NCBI RefSeq assembly: GCF_001469165.1 | Contig: NZ_JABX01000055.1 | Span: 1-33,785, forward strand | Length of the DNA: 33,785 bases | Reading direction: 5' to 3' | Source of the DNA: Thiohalocapsa sp. ML1 | Lineage (GTDB): Bacteria > Pseudomonadota > Gammaproteobacteria > Chromatiales > Chromatiaceae | In this document: positions 22,390 through 30,600 of the stretch, one piece after another | Layout: each line of letters starts with the position of its first letter | Position numbering within the stretch: the stretch's first letter is position 1 | The notes under the pieces: model-generated | The model's database searches: none | Seen by the model: only the letters and a program-made list of their open reading frames with translations | Told to the model about the DNA's origin: nothing | Translations under genes and position numbers: made by a program

Positions 22390-22926
22390 TCAGCCCGGCA
22401 TGTGCGGCGGGTCGAGGTCGTCGGGTGTGGGCGCTTGGTCGGCGTCGGTCTGCCCGGCGAGCAGGCTCTCCAGCATGGCGACGTGCTCGGCCTCTTCGGC
22501 GGCCATCTCGGCGGCCAGCGCCCGGGCGTCGGCATCGGTGGCGGTGTCGGCGACGTGGAGGTAGTAGGCGTGGCCGCGGCGCTCGTTGTGCAGCGCCACC
22601 TCGATGGCTTGGAGCGTCGTCATGCGGTAGCTGACGTCGCCCTCTAGGCAGTCGCTGCTCTCCGGCGCGCCGGGGCACTCCCACTTGAAGCCCCAGGGCG
22701 GGATGCGCGGCAGCTCGGTGTCGCCGACCCGGGCTGCGATGGCCGCCGCGTGCGCGGTGCTCAGCTCCGCGAGCTGGCGGAACAGCGTCTCCACGGCCGC
22801 GTTGTGATGCACGGCCATGCTGTCCGCGAGCTGGGTGTAATGGGCCTCGGAGGCGTGCTCCAGCTCCAGCGCGTGGGCGATGAATTCGCCTAAGGATTCG
22901 ATGACGTCGGCTTGGTCCTCACTCAT
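22390..22926 (-). CDS. Ferritin-like / rubrerythrin-type protein
   Basis: A 178-residue four-helix-bundle protein. Helix 1 carries ESLGEFIAHALELEHASEAHYTQLAD; helix 2 FRQLAELSTAHAAAI; helix 3 IEVALHNERRGHAYYLHVAD; helix 4 EMAAEEAEHVAMLESLLAG. The E-x-x-H pairs of helices 2-4 and the Glu residues of helices 1 and 3 are the usual di-iron ligands of rubrerythrin-type proteins, although E-x-x-H in helix 2 is here S-T-A-H, so one ligand may be missing. There is no C-terminal rubredoxin domain. Members of this superfamily detoxify peroxide or store iron. The start ATG overlaps the stop of KorB as ATGA, so it is translated together with the oxygen-sensitive 2-oxoacid:ferredoxin oxidoreductase. A protective or cluster-repair role is a natural inference. 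Confidence 0.82.
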   Translation of the reverse strand: MSEDQADVIESLGEFIAHALELEHASEAHYTQLADSMAVHHNAAVETLFRQLAELSTAHAAAIAARVGDTELPRIPPWGFKWECPGAPESSDCLEGDVSYRMTTLQAIEVALHNERRGHAYYLHVADTATDADARALAAEMAAEEAEHVAMLESLLAGQTDADQAPTPDDLDPPHMPG

Positions 22927-23789
22927 CGGCACAGCTCCGCTTCGATGTCCGCCAGGCGCCCGGCGGCGTCGGCGCTGACACCGTCCGCGTACACCGGGAA
23001 CCGCTGCTCGTAGAGTATGCCGAGTGCAAGGCCATCGTCGCGCTGCAGCAGCTCTGCGGCGTGGGCGATGTCGTGGGCGGGCCCGAGCACGCAGGGGTGC
23101 ACCTCGGTCTTCCAGTCCTGCTGCTCGGGGCGATAGGTGCGGCACGGGCTCAGTACGTGCACGAAGGCGAAGCCGGGGTGCTGGATGGCCGCCGCCAGCA
23201 GCTCGGTCAGGCCGTTGGGGTCGCCGGCAAAGCCGCGCGCGACGAAGCCGGCGCCGGCCGCGAGCGCGATGGCCGCGGGCTTGAAGCGCGGCATGCCGGT
23301 GCCGTGCGGCGTGAGCTTGCTCTTGGCCCAGTCCGGCGGCGTGGTCGGCGAGGCCTGGCCCTTGGTCATGCCGTAGACCTCGTTGTCCATGACGATGTAG
23401 GTGAGGTCTTGGTTGCGCCGGCAGGCGTGCAGGAAGTGATTGCCGCCGATGGAGAACCCATCGCCGTCGCCGCCCGCGGCAATCACCGTCAGGTCCGGCC
23501 GCGCCGCCTTGAGCCCGGAGGCCACCGGCAGCGCGCGGCCGTGCACGCCGTGAAAGCCGTAGCCGGACAGGTATGCCGGCAGCCGCGACGAGCAGCCGAT
23601 GCCGGACACCACGGCCGCCTGCTCCGGGGCGATGTCCAGGTACGCGAGCGTCTTGGTCAGCGCCGCGAGCACGCCGAAGTGGCCGCAGCCGGGGCACCAA
23701 ACGGGTTTGATGTCGGACTTGTAGTCTTTGGCGCGCAGGCTGGGGATGGCGTCGCGATGGGGTGCTGCGGGGTCGGCGGTCTGGGTCAT
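22923..23789 (-). CDS. korB: 2-oxoacid:ferredoxin oxidoreductase beta subunit
   Basis: A 288-residue thiamine-diphosphate subunit. With KorA it converts 2-oxoglutarate or another 2-oxoacid and CoA to the acyl-CoA plus CO2, reducing ferredoxin; it can run in reverse for CO2 fixation. The four cysteines that bind the [4Fe-4S] cluster are in place: C32 and C35 (WCPGCGHFG), C66 (GIGCSSRLP) and C216 (LSPCRTY). The ThDP/Mg site reads GDGDGFSIGGNH with NEVYGMTKGQASPTTP. The start MTQTADP overlaps the KorA stop as ATGA. The length and cluster pattern are those of the two-subunit type, as used by KorAB in oxidative or reductive TCA. The substrate (2-oxoglutarate against pyruvate) cannot be fixed from sequence alone. 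Confidence 0.95.
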   Translation of the reverse strand: MTQTADPAAPHRDAIPSLRAKDYKSDIKPVWCPGCGHFGVLAALTKTLAYLDIAPEQAAVVSGIGCSSRLPAYLSGYGFHGVHGRALPVASGLKAARPDLTVIAAGGDGDGFSIGGNHFLHACRRNQDLTYIVMDNEVYGMTKGQASPTTPPDWAKSKLTPHGTGMPRFKPAAIALAAGAGFVARGFAGDPNGLTELLAAAIQHPGFAFVHVLSPCRTYRPEQQDWKTEVHPCVLGPAHDIAHAAELLQRDDGLALGILYEQRFPVYADGVSADAAGRLADIEAELCR

Positions 23790-25543
23790 GCGGGCGCTCC
23801 GTCGGCGAGGGCGGCTGTTGCGGCGGCGACCACCTCGGCGGGCGTGAGCGCCAGCGGGCCGGGCCGGGCCAGCGAGCGAGCCGCGGCCGGCAGCGCGCGC
23901 TCGGCATTGAGATAACGAAAGAGCTGCGCGCCGTGGCTCTGCTCCACCACCAGCACCGCGGCGGTGCCGATGGCGGCGTGCAGCGCGTCGCGCTGGAGCG
24001 GCAAGAGCAGCCGCAGCGCAACGGTCGTTACTGCCAGGCCGGACGAGCGCAGCCGCGCGGCGGCCTCGACGACGACACCGCGGCAGCTCCCGAAGGTGAC
24101 GAGGCAGAGCGCGGCGTTCTCGGCGCCGGCCCCGTCGATGTCCGCCCAATCCGGCCCGAAGTCGAAGTCGGCGAGCTTGCGCAGCCGCTTGTCGAGCTGC
24201 GCCAGGTGGTCCGCCGCGCGGCTCGACGGCGCGCCCGAGGCGCCATGCTCCAGGCCGTCCGCCGTGTAGGCGAGGCCGGGCTCGCCGGGGATGGACATGG
24301 GCGAGACGCCATCCGCGGTGTCCGCGTAGCGGTGGTACGGGCCGGTGCCGGCGGCGGCCGGCAGCCGCGCGGCGGGCTCGGCGCCGGACGAGTCGGCGAG
24401 CGGCTCGCACACGGCGCGGGACTGCCCGAGCGCCTGGTCCGACAGCACGATGGCGGCGGTCTGCAGCCGCCACGCGAGCCGCACCGCCCAGGCAGTGGTG
24501 TGGGCGCAGTCGGCGATGTCGAGCGCCGCCAGCACCAGGTGCGGGGCGTCGCCGTGCAGGCCGTACAGGGCGGCGTTGAGGTCGGACTGCTCGGACTTGG
24601 TCGGGATGCCGGTGCTCGGGCCGCCGCGCATCACGTTGACGACGACAATCGGCGTCTCGCTCGCCACCGCGAGCCCGATGCCCTCCAGCATCAAGCTCAG
24701 GCCGGGTCCGGAGGTCGCGGTCAGCGCCGGCACGCCGCCGAAGGCGCTGCCGATGATCATGTTCACCGAGGCGAGCTCGTCCTCCGCCTGCAACAGCGCA
24801 CCGCCGAGCCGCTCCAGCCGCGGGGCAAGCCATTCCAGCATCTCGCTTGCCGGCGTAATCGGGTAGGCGGCGACGAAGCGCACGCCGGCGCGCAGCGCGC
24901 CGAGCCCGGCCGCCTCGTTGCCGGTGAGGCGCCAGCGCGGCGAGAGCTGGATCGGGAGCGGGGCGGCGGGCCGTAGCGCCGCCGCCGGGTTGGCCAGCTC
25001 GAAGCCGGCGCGGATGCCGAAGCTCGCCGCCGTCACCACGGCCTCGCCCTTGCCGCCGAGGAGTCGAGCGGCGCCGTCCAAGAGCGCCGGCAGCGGCAGC
25101 CCGGCGAGCGCGCCGACGGCGCCGACGGCGACCATGTTCGCGTGCCCGGCGCCGGGCCCCGCGGCCGCCGCGGCAAAGCCGATCTCGATGATCCGCGCAC
25201 CGCTCGCGCGCACCGCCGCCGGCAGCTCGCCGCCGGCGGGGTCGGCGAGCACGAGGCTTGCGGCATCGAGCGGGATCTCGTCGGCGAAGCGGTCATGATT
25301 CGCCCAGTCCAGCGCCGCGAGCAGGTCGCAGCGGTCGCCGGCGCAGTGCACCGGGCGCGGCCCGAAGCGCAACAGCGCCGCCGACTCGCCGCCGCGAATC
25401 TGCGGCCCGACACTTCTTCGCAGCAGCCCGTACAGCCCGGCCGCCGCGACGGCCTCCAGCAGGATGGCGCCCGCGGTGATGGCCCCGCTGCCGCCGGCAC
25501 CGGTGACGGCGACGGCGAGCGGGATGGAGAGATCGGTGGTCAT
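23786..25543 (-). CDS. korA: 2-oxoacid:ferredoxin oxidoreductase alpha subunit (gamma-alpha fusion)
   Basis: A 585-residue subunit with the gamma domain first (about 1-190; TGAGGSGAITAGAILLEA and the QIRGGESAALLRFG stretch) and the alpha domain second (about 205-585; AYPITPASEMLEWLAP, ATSGPGLSLMLEG, and TGIPTKSEQSDL). It binds CoA and the 2-oxoacid at the interface with KorB. The start at MTTDLSIPLAVAVTG (25543) fits the gamma domain; an open frame reaches 45 bp further upstream without coding character. The sequence is unusually rich in alanine for the family but keeps the key motifs. It heads a three-gene operon (KorA, KorB, ferritin-like protein), each junction an ATGA overlap, and lies 72 bp after suhB on the same strand. 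Confidence 0.95.
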   Translation of the reverse strand: MTTDLSIPLAVAVTGAGGSGAITAGAILLEAVAAAGLYGLLRRSVGPQIRGGESAALLRFGPRPVHCAGDRCDLLAALDWANHDRFADEIPLDAASLVLADPAGGELPAAVRASGARIIEIGFAAAAAGPGAGHANMVAVGAVGALAGLPLPALLDGAARLLGGKGEAVVTAASFGIRAGFELANPAAALRPAAPLPIQLSPRWRLTGNEAAGLGALRAGVRFVAAYPITPASEMLEWLAPRLERLGGALLQAEDELASVNMIIGSAFGGVPALTATSGPGLSLMLEGIGLAVASETPIVVVNVMRGGPSTGIPTKSEQSDLNAALYGLHGDAPHLVLAALDIADCAHTTAWAVRLAWRLQTAAIVLSDQALGQSRAVCEPLADSSGAEPAARLPAAAGTGPYHRYADTADGVSPMSIPGEPGLAYTADGLEHGASGAPSSRAADHLAQLDKRLRKLADFDFGPDWADIDGAGAENAALCLVTFGSCRGVVVEAAARLRSSGLAVTTVALRLLLPLQRDALHAAIGTAAVLVVEQSHGAQLFRYLNAERALPAAARSLARPGPLALTPAEVVAAATAALADGAPA

Positions 25544-25615
25544 GATCGGCTCGGGCCGGTTGGGCCGCGGCGGGACCGCGGCGAGCAAAGAAGCGGGCGC
25601 GAGACGCCCGCGGGG

Positions 25616-26425
25616 TCAGGCGGGGAGATCCGGCCCCAGGAACGGCCGCAGGCGCTGCAGCATCGCGCGCTGCACCTTCGGGCCGCCGGCGACCAGGTTC
25701 AGCGTCTCGAAATAGCGCTCGCTGCCGGCGAGGTCCGTGACCATGCCGCCGGCCTCGGTCACCAGCAGCGCGCCGGCGGCGAAGTCCCAGGGTGAGAGCC
25801 CCAGCTCCCAGAAGCCGTCCAGCCGGCCCGCGGCGACGTAGGCGAAGTCGAGCGCCGCGGAGCCCGGCCGGCGGACGCCGGCGGTGTCCTCGATGACGGC
25901 CTCAAGCATCCGCAAGTACACCTTGAGCTGGCTCTGATCCTTAAACGGGATGCCGGTGCCGATGAGGGCGCCCTCGATGCCGCGGCGCTGCGAGACGCGG
26001 ATGCGGCGCTCGTTGAGCTGGGCGCCGGCGCCGCGCTCGGCGGTGAACAGCTCCTCGTGCAGCGGGTCGTAGACCACGCCGAGCTGCATGCGCCCGCGCT
26101 CGCGGAAGCCGATGGAGATGGCCCACTGCGGGAAACCGTGCAGATAGTTGGTGGTGCCGTCGAGCGGGTCGATGATCCACTCCATCTTGTCGCCGCCGGC
26201 GTTGCCGGCGTGGCTGCCGCTCTCCTCGGCGAGGATGGCGTGGTCCGGGTACTTGTCGCGCAGCGTCTCGATGATCGCGGCCTCGGCGGCATGGTCCACG
26301 TCCGAGACGAAGTCGTTGCGACTCTTGCTTTGGATATTGACCGCGTCCAGGCGCTCGAAGTAGCGCATGGTCACGCGGCCGGCGGCGCGCGCGGCGCGTA
26401 CGGCGATGTTCATCATGGGTGACAT
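25616..26425 (-). CDS. suhB: Inositol-1-monophosphatase SuhB
   Basis: A 269-residue Mg-dependent phosphatase. It removes phosphate from myo-inositol 1-phosphate; in gammaproteobacteria SuhB also joins the NusA/rRNA antitermination complex. Seen: metal site 1 in AEESGSHAG, the WIIDPLDGTTNYLHGFP motif with the catalytic Asp pair near residue 85-92, and the second motif WDFAAGALLVTEAGG near 215-229. The N-terminus MSPMMNIAVRAARAAG is almost the same as in E. coli SuhB, which sets the start at 26425 rather than at an ATG nine bases upstream. It is divergent from trmJ, an order widely conserved in this group. Their shared spacer shows no clear promoter. Confidence 0.97.
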   Translation of the reverse strand: MSPMMNIAVRAARAAGRVTMRYFERLDAVNIQSKSRNDFVSDVDHAAEAAIIETLRDKYPDHAILAEESGSHAGNAGGDKMEWIIDPLDGTTNYLHGFPQWAISIGFRERGRMQLGVVYDPLHEELFTAERGAGAQLNERRIRVSQRRGIEGALIGTGIPFKDQSQLKVYLRMLEAVIEDTAGVRRPGSAALDFAYVAAGRLDGFWELGLSPWDFAAGALLVTEAGGMVTDLAGSERYFETLNLVAGGPKVQRAMLQRLRPFLGPDLPA

Positions 26426-26585
26426 GCGGCGCACGATAACGCAACCGGCGGGTCGATTAGAAGCTGCTGATGCGCCGTCCGCTGCGCGGCGTCAGCTCGG
26501 TGCGTTGATTGCGGTCGCGCTGTTGCGTCCGCGGCGGCTGCGTGTGAGCCTTTGGCGGGTGCTCGACAACCTTTGGACCAAATCG

Positions 26586-27386
26586 GTGCCCAGCGACGAC
26601 GCCCTACAGCAAGCAGCCCCCGCGCTGCTCCTCCCGCGCATCCGCTTCGTGCTCGTGGAGACCAGCCTCTCCGGCAACATCGGCGCCACGGCGCGGGCCA
26701 TGAAGAATATGGGCCTCTCGCGCCTGGCGCTGGTGCGCCCGAAGCAGGGCGCGCGCTTTGCCGATGCCGATGCCGTGGCCCGGGCGTCCGGCGCCGATGA
26801 CCTGCTCCAGGCCGCAACGCTGCACGACAGCCTGGCGGAGGCGCTCGCCGGCTGCCGGCTGGTGCTCGGTACCAGCGCCCGGCTGCGCGCGCTGGAGTGG
26901 CCGCTGCTCGATGCCGAGGGCGGCGGTGCGCGCCTGCTGGCCGAGGCCGCCCACGGCGACGTGGCGCTGGTGCTCGGGCGAGAGGCGACGGGGCTGCGCA
27001 ACGACGAGCTCGCGCTCTGCCATTACCTGGTGCAGATCCCGACCAATCCGGACTTCAGCTCGCTCAACATCGCCGCCGCGGCGCAGGTCTTCGCGTACGA
27101 GATCCGCCGGCAGCTCATCAGACGCCCCGTCGGCAGCGCAGCCGTTGCCGACGAGCGCCCGGAGTTGGCGACGGCGGACGAGATGGAGGGCTTCCACGCC
27201 CACCTGATGCACACGCTGCTTGCCATCGGCTACGCCGACGCCGAGCAGTGCGGCACCCTCGCCCGGCGGCTGCGGCGGCTATTCCACCGGGCGCGACCGG
27301 ACCGCACCGAGCTCAACATTCTGCGCGGCGTGCTGGCCAAGGTCGCCGGGCGGCCGGGCGCCGAGCCGGATCGCCGCTCCGGTTGA
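26586..27386 (+). CDS. trmJ: tRNA (cytidine/uridine-32-2'-O)-methyltransferase TrmJ
   Basis: A SPOUT-class methyltransferase that 2'-O-methylates base 32 of tRNA anticodon loops using S-adenosylmethionine. Motif 1 is GNIGATARAMKNMGLSRLALVRPK; the knot motifs are LVLGREATGLRNDEL, and SLNIAAAAQVFAYE near the end of the domain. A helical C-terminal tail of about 80 residues follows, as in E. coli TrmJ (246 residues). The start is uncertain: the conserved protein begins at about LPRIRFVLVETS (26635), and no ATG fits. A GTG at 26586 gives 266 residues and is used here; GTGs at 26559 and 26544 are possible. Upstream in-frame sequence to 26427 is low-complexity. Divergent from suhB; palindromic element C follows the stop. 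Confidence 0.92.
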   Translation: MPSDDALQQAAPALLLPRIRFVLVETSLSGNIGATARAMKNMGLSRLALVRPKQGARFADADAVARASGADDLLQAATLHDSLAEALAGCRLVLGTSARLRALEWPLLDAEGGGARLLAEAAHGDVALVLGREATGLRNDELALCHYLVQIPTNPDFSSLNIAAAAQVFAYEIRRQLIRRPVGSAAVADERPELATADEMEGFHAHLMHTLLAIGYADAEQCGTLARRLRRLFHRARPDRTELNILRGVLAKVAGRPGAEPDRRSG

Positions 27387-27390
27387 TTCG

Positions 27391-27440
27391 GGGCGAGGGC
27401 CGAGGGCCACGGGAGGCGCCTCCATGGCCCTCGGTCCTAT
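27391..27440 (+). repeat. 3'-end palindromic element, copy C
   Basis: CCGAGGGCCA at 27400-27409 pairs with 27425-27434, and the loop contains a small palindrome GGAGGCGCCTCC. It starts 4 bp after the trmJ stop and reads 5'-3' like copies A and B relative to their genes. It is probably a terminator or a mobile palindromic repeat. Confidence 0.7.
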
Positions 27441-27503
27441 TCTGCGCAGCTATACGCCACCGAATCGCCACATCAGCTAAGCTTGCCCGGGATGCGGATT
27501 CGA

Positions 27504-27525
27504 ATTGTCGTAGTCTCGCGACAAT
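27504..27525. promoter_or_regulatory. Operator-like inverted repeat
   Basis: ATTGTCG at 27504-27510 and CGACAAT at 27519-27525 form a perfect 7-bp inverted repeat with 8-bp spacing in one of the few AT-richer spots, 160 bp before the giant c-di-GMP gene. It could bind a dimeric repressor. The rest of the 27441-27685 spacer shows nothing recognisable. Confidence 0.35.
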
Positions 27526-27685
27526 GGATTGAGGGGCGCGTCGGCGGCGGTGGTGGTTCCACCGATGCCGCCCGCGGCTCCGGTGTCGATAGCGCATTGC
27601 GCCTGCGCGCGGCACCGGCGCGGGACAAGGCGTGCCGGGCCCAGAACCATAACAACCGCCACCAACTCCGGACGCCATTGCCTGC

Positions 27686-30600
27686 ATGGAGCGGTATCGA
27701 AAACTGACCCTCGCGGACATCTGCACCCGCGACCCCGTCTGCATCGATGCAGAGGCCATGCTTGGCGCCGCCATCGAGCTGCTGCAGGCCCGCCACGTCA
27801 GCGCGGTCATCGTCGTTAGTGGCTCGCACCCGGTCGGCATTTTCACCGAGCGTGATGCCCTCGCCGCCGTCGCCGCGGGGCACGGGCACGCGGCCATGCC
27901 GGTGCGCGCGCGCATGACGCCGGAGCCGCTCACCTGCGCCCGGCACGTCGGATTTCTGGACGGCTACGTGCGGATGCTGCGCCGCGGCGTTCGGCATCTG
28001 GTGCTGCTTGATGACGAGGCCCGCATCGCGGGTATCGTGAGCCAAACCGACTTCGTGCGCGCGCTGGACCTGACCGACGCGGCGCGCGGGCGCAGCGTTG
28101 CCGACATCATGGTGCGCCGCCCCGCCGCGCTGGCGCCGTCGGCGCCGGTGCAGGCGGCCCTGGAGCTGATGCTGGACCAGGCGGTCAGCTCCGTGCTCGT
28201 GGTCGCGGAGGAGCGCCCGGTCGGCGTGCTGACCGAGCGCGATGTGCACCGCCTCAACGCCCTCGTCGAGGACCTGCACCGGCTCCCGCTGGCGGACGTG
28301 ATGACGACGCCTGTGACCACCTGCACCGGCGACGAACGGCTCGACGCCGTCGTCGCGCGCATGCAGGCGGCCGGCGTGCGCCGCCTGCCGGTGGTGGACC
28401 TGCAGGGGCGGCTCATCGGCATCGTCACCAACCATGATCTGCTGAAGGACCTGCGCGCGCGGCACGAAGAGCTGCTGCACGAGCTGGTGGATCGCCAGGC
28501 GCGGGAGCTGACGCGACTGCGCGAGCGTATGGACGCCGACTTCGCGCTGGATGCGCTGCTGGCGCGCCCGCGCGCGCCCGGGCTCATCGCCGCCGACGCC
28601 GCGGGCAAGGTCCGCTACGCGAGCCCGGCGGCGCAGCGCCTGCTCGGGCTGGAGTCGGTGGATGAGGCGTCGCTGGCGGAGGTGGTGCAGGCCCTAGGCG
28701 GCGATGCCGAGGCCTACCGCCGACAGATCGGCCGGCTCGGCGTCGATCAAAACCAGGAGCTGGAGCTGGAGCTCGCCGCCCTCGAGCGGGCCGTCGCCTG
28801 CGACACCGTGGCCATCGGCGATGCGGCGGGCGGCATCGCGGGCTTTCTCATGCTGGTCACCGACGTCACGCGGCGACGCCACGGCGAGCAACGTTTCGCG
28901 CGCCTGTTCGAGATGGCGCCGCTGGCCATGATGCTGGCGCGGCTCGACGACGGCCTGCTGCTGGACGTGAACCCCGCGGCCGAGGTCCTGACAGGCCATG
29001 CGCGCGGTGCGCTGCTCGGGCACACCTCCGCGGAGCTCGGCCTGTGGGACGAGCCCGCGGCGCGGGACGGCTACTTCCGCGACCTCGCGGACGGCCTCAG
29101 CGTGCGCGCGCGTCGCGCCGCGCTCAAGCGGGCCGACGGCAGTCGGCTCGGCGTCGAGCTGTACGGCGAGCCGCTGGTGCTCGACGGCGAGCGCTGCCTG
29201 CTCAGCATGCTCGTGGACGTGACCCCGCAGACCGAGTACCTGCGCCAGATCGAGCACCACCACCACCTGCTCGGCGCCGTCTTCGCGGCCATCGGCGACG
29301 CGCTCTTGCTCACCGACCCCGGGCAGCGCATCGTGCTGGCCAACCCCGCCGTGCAGGCGATCTTCGGCGCGTCGCCGGAGCGCGTCACCGGCCGGCCCCT
29401 GCGGGACTTCTTCGCGGACGCCGTGTCGCTGGCCGCGCTCGCCGCCGGGGCCGACCGGTCCGCCGTTGCGCGCACCGGCGTGCTGCCGGCACGCACCGCC
29501 GACGGCAAGTCCTTCCCGGCCGAGGTGAGCTTCTCGGCGCTGGGCGCGGTGGCTGCCGAGCGCCGCGGTTGCGTCGTGCTGGTGCGTGACATCTCGGGGC
29601 GCGAGCGCCGCGCAATCGAGCTCGCCACGCACCAGGCCCGGCTGCAGGACCTCATCGACACCATCGGCGACTGGGTCTGGGAGATCGATACCGAGGCGCG
29701 CTACACCTACGCGTCGGAGCGGGTGCAGGAGCTGCTCGGCTACGCGCCCGAGGCGCTGCTGGGCCGCACCCCGTTCGAGCTGATGCCCCCCGAGGAGGCC
29801 GAGCGCGTAGCGGCCCGCTTCGCCGCCATCGCGGCCGCCGGCACGCCGTTCACCGATGTGGAGAACGTCTGCCTCACCGCCGTCGGCGAGCGGCGCTTTA
29901 TCAGCACCAGCGGCACGCCGATCCGCGGCGCCGACGGGCGTATCGTCGGCTGGCGCGGCACCGACCGCGACATCACGGAATCTAAGCGCGCCGCCGAGCG
30001 GCTGCGCGACAGCGAGGCCCAGTTGCGGGCCATCTTCGACCACGCCAACGTCGGCATCATGCTGCTCACGGGCAAGCGCATCATCACCCGCGCCAACGCC
30101 CGGCTCGCGGAGATTCTGGGTTACGCCGATCCGTGCGAGCTGGAGGGCAAGAGCGTCCGCACCCTGCACTTGAGCGATGCGCGCTTCGACGCCTTCGGCG
30201 CCGGCCACTACGCGGAGCTGCGCGAGCGCGACCAACTGCACCTGGAGTATCAGCTCGCGCGCCGGGACGGCAGCGCGGTGTGGTGCCTGATCTCCGGTGC
30301 CGCCCTGGACACGGCGCGGCCGGCGGACCTGACCCGGGGCGTCATCTGGACCGTCGAGGACATCTCCGCCATCAAGGCCAACGAGGCCGAGCTGCTGGCG
30401 CTGAACGCCCGCCTGCAAGAGGAGCACGAGCTCTTCACCAGCGGCCCCGCCATGGTGTTCCGCTGGCTGCCGCAGCCCGGCTGGCCGGTGGCGCAGTGCT
30501 CGCCGAACGCGCACCTGCACCTGGACGTAGCGCCGGATGCGCTCGCGCAAGGCGGCTTCGCCTTTGCGGACCTGCTCCACCCCGACGACATGCCGCGCGT

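Noticed and set aside
26367-26585. N-terminal extension of TrmJ from an ATG at 26427 or earlier
   Set aside because: The extension is Arg/Ala-rich, overlaps or abuts suhB, and has no counterpart in TrmJ, which starts close to the first SPOUT strand.
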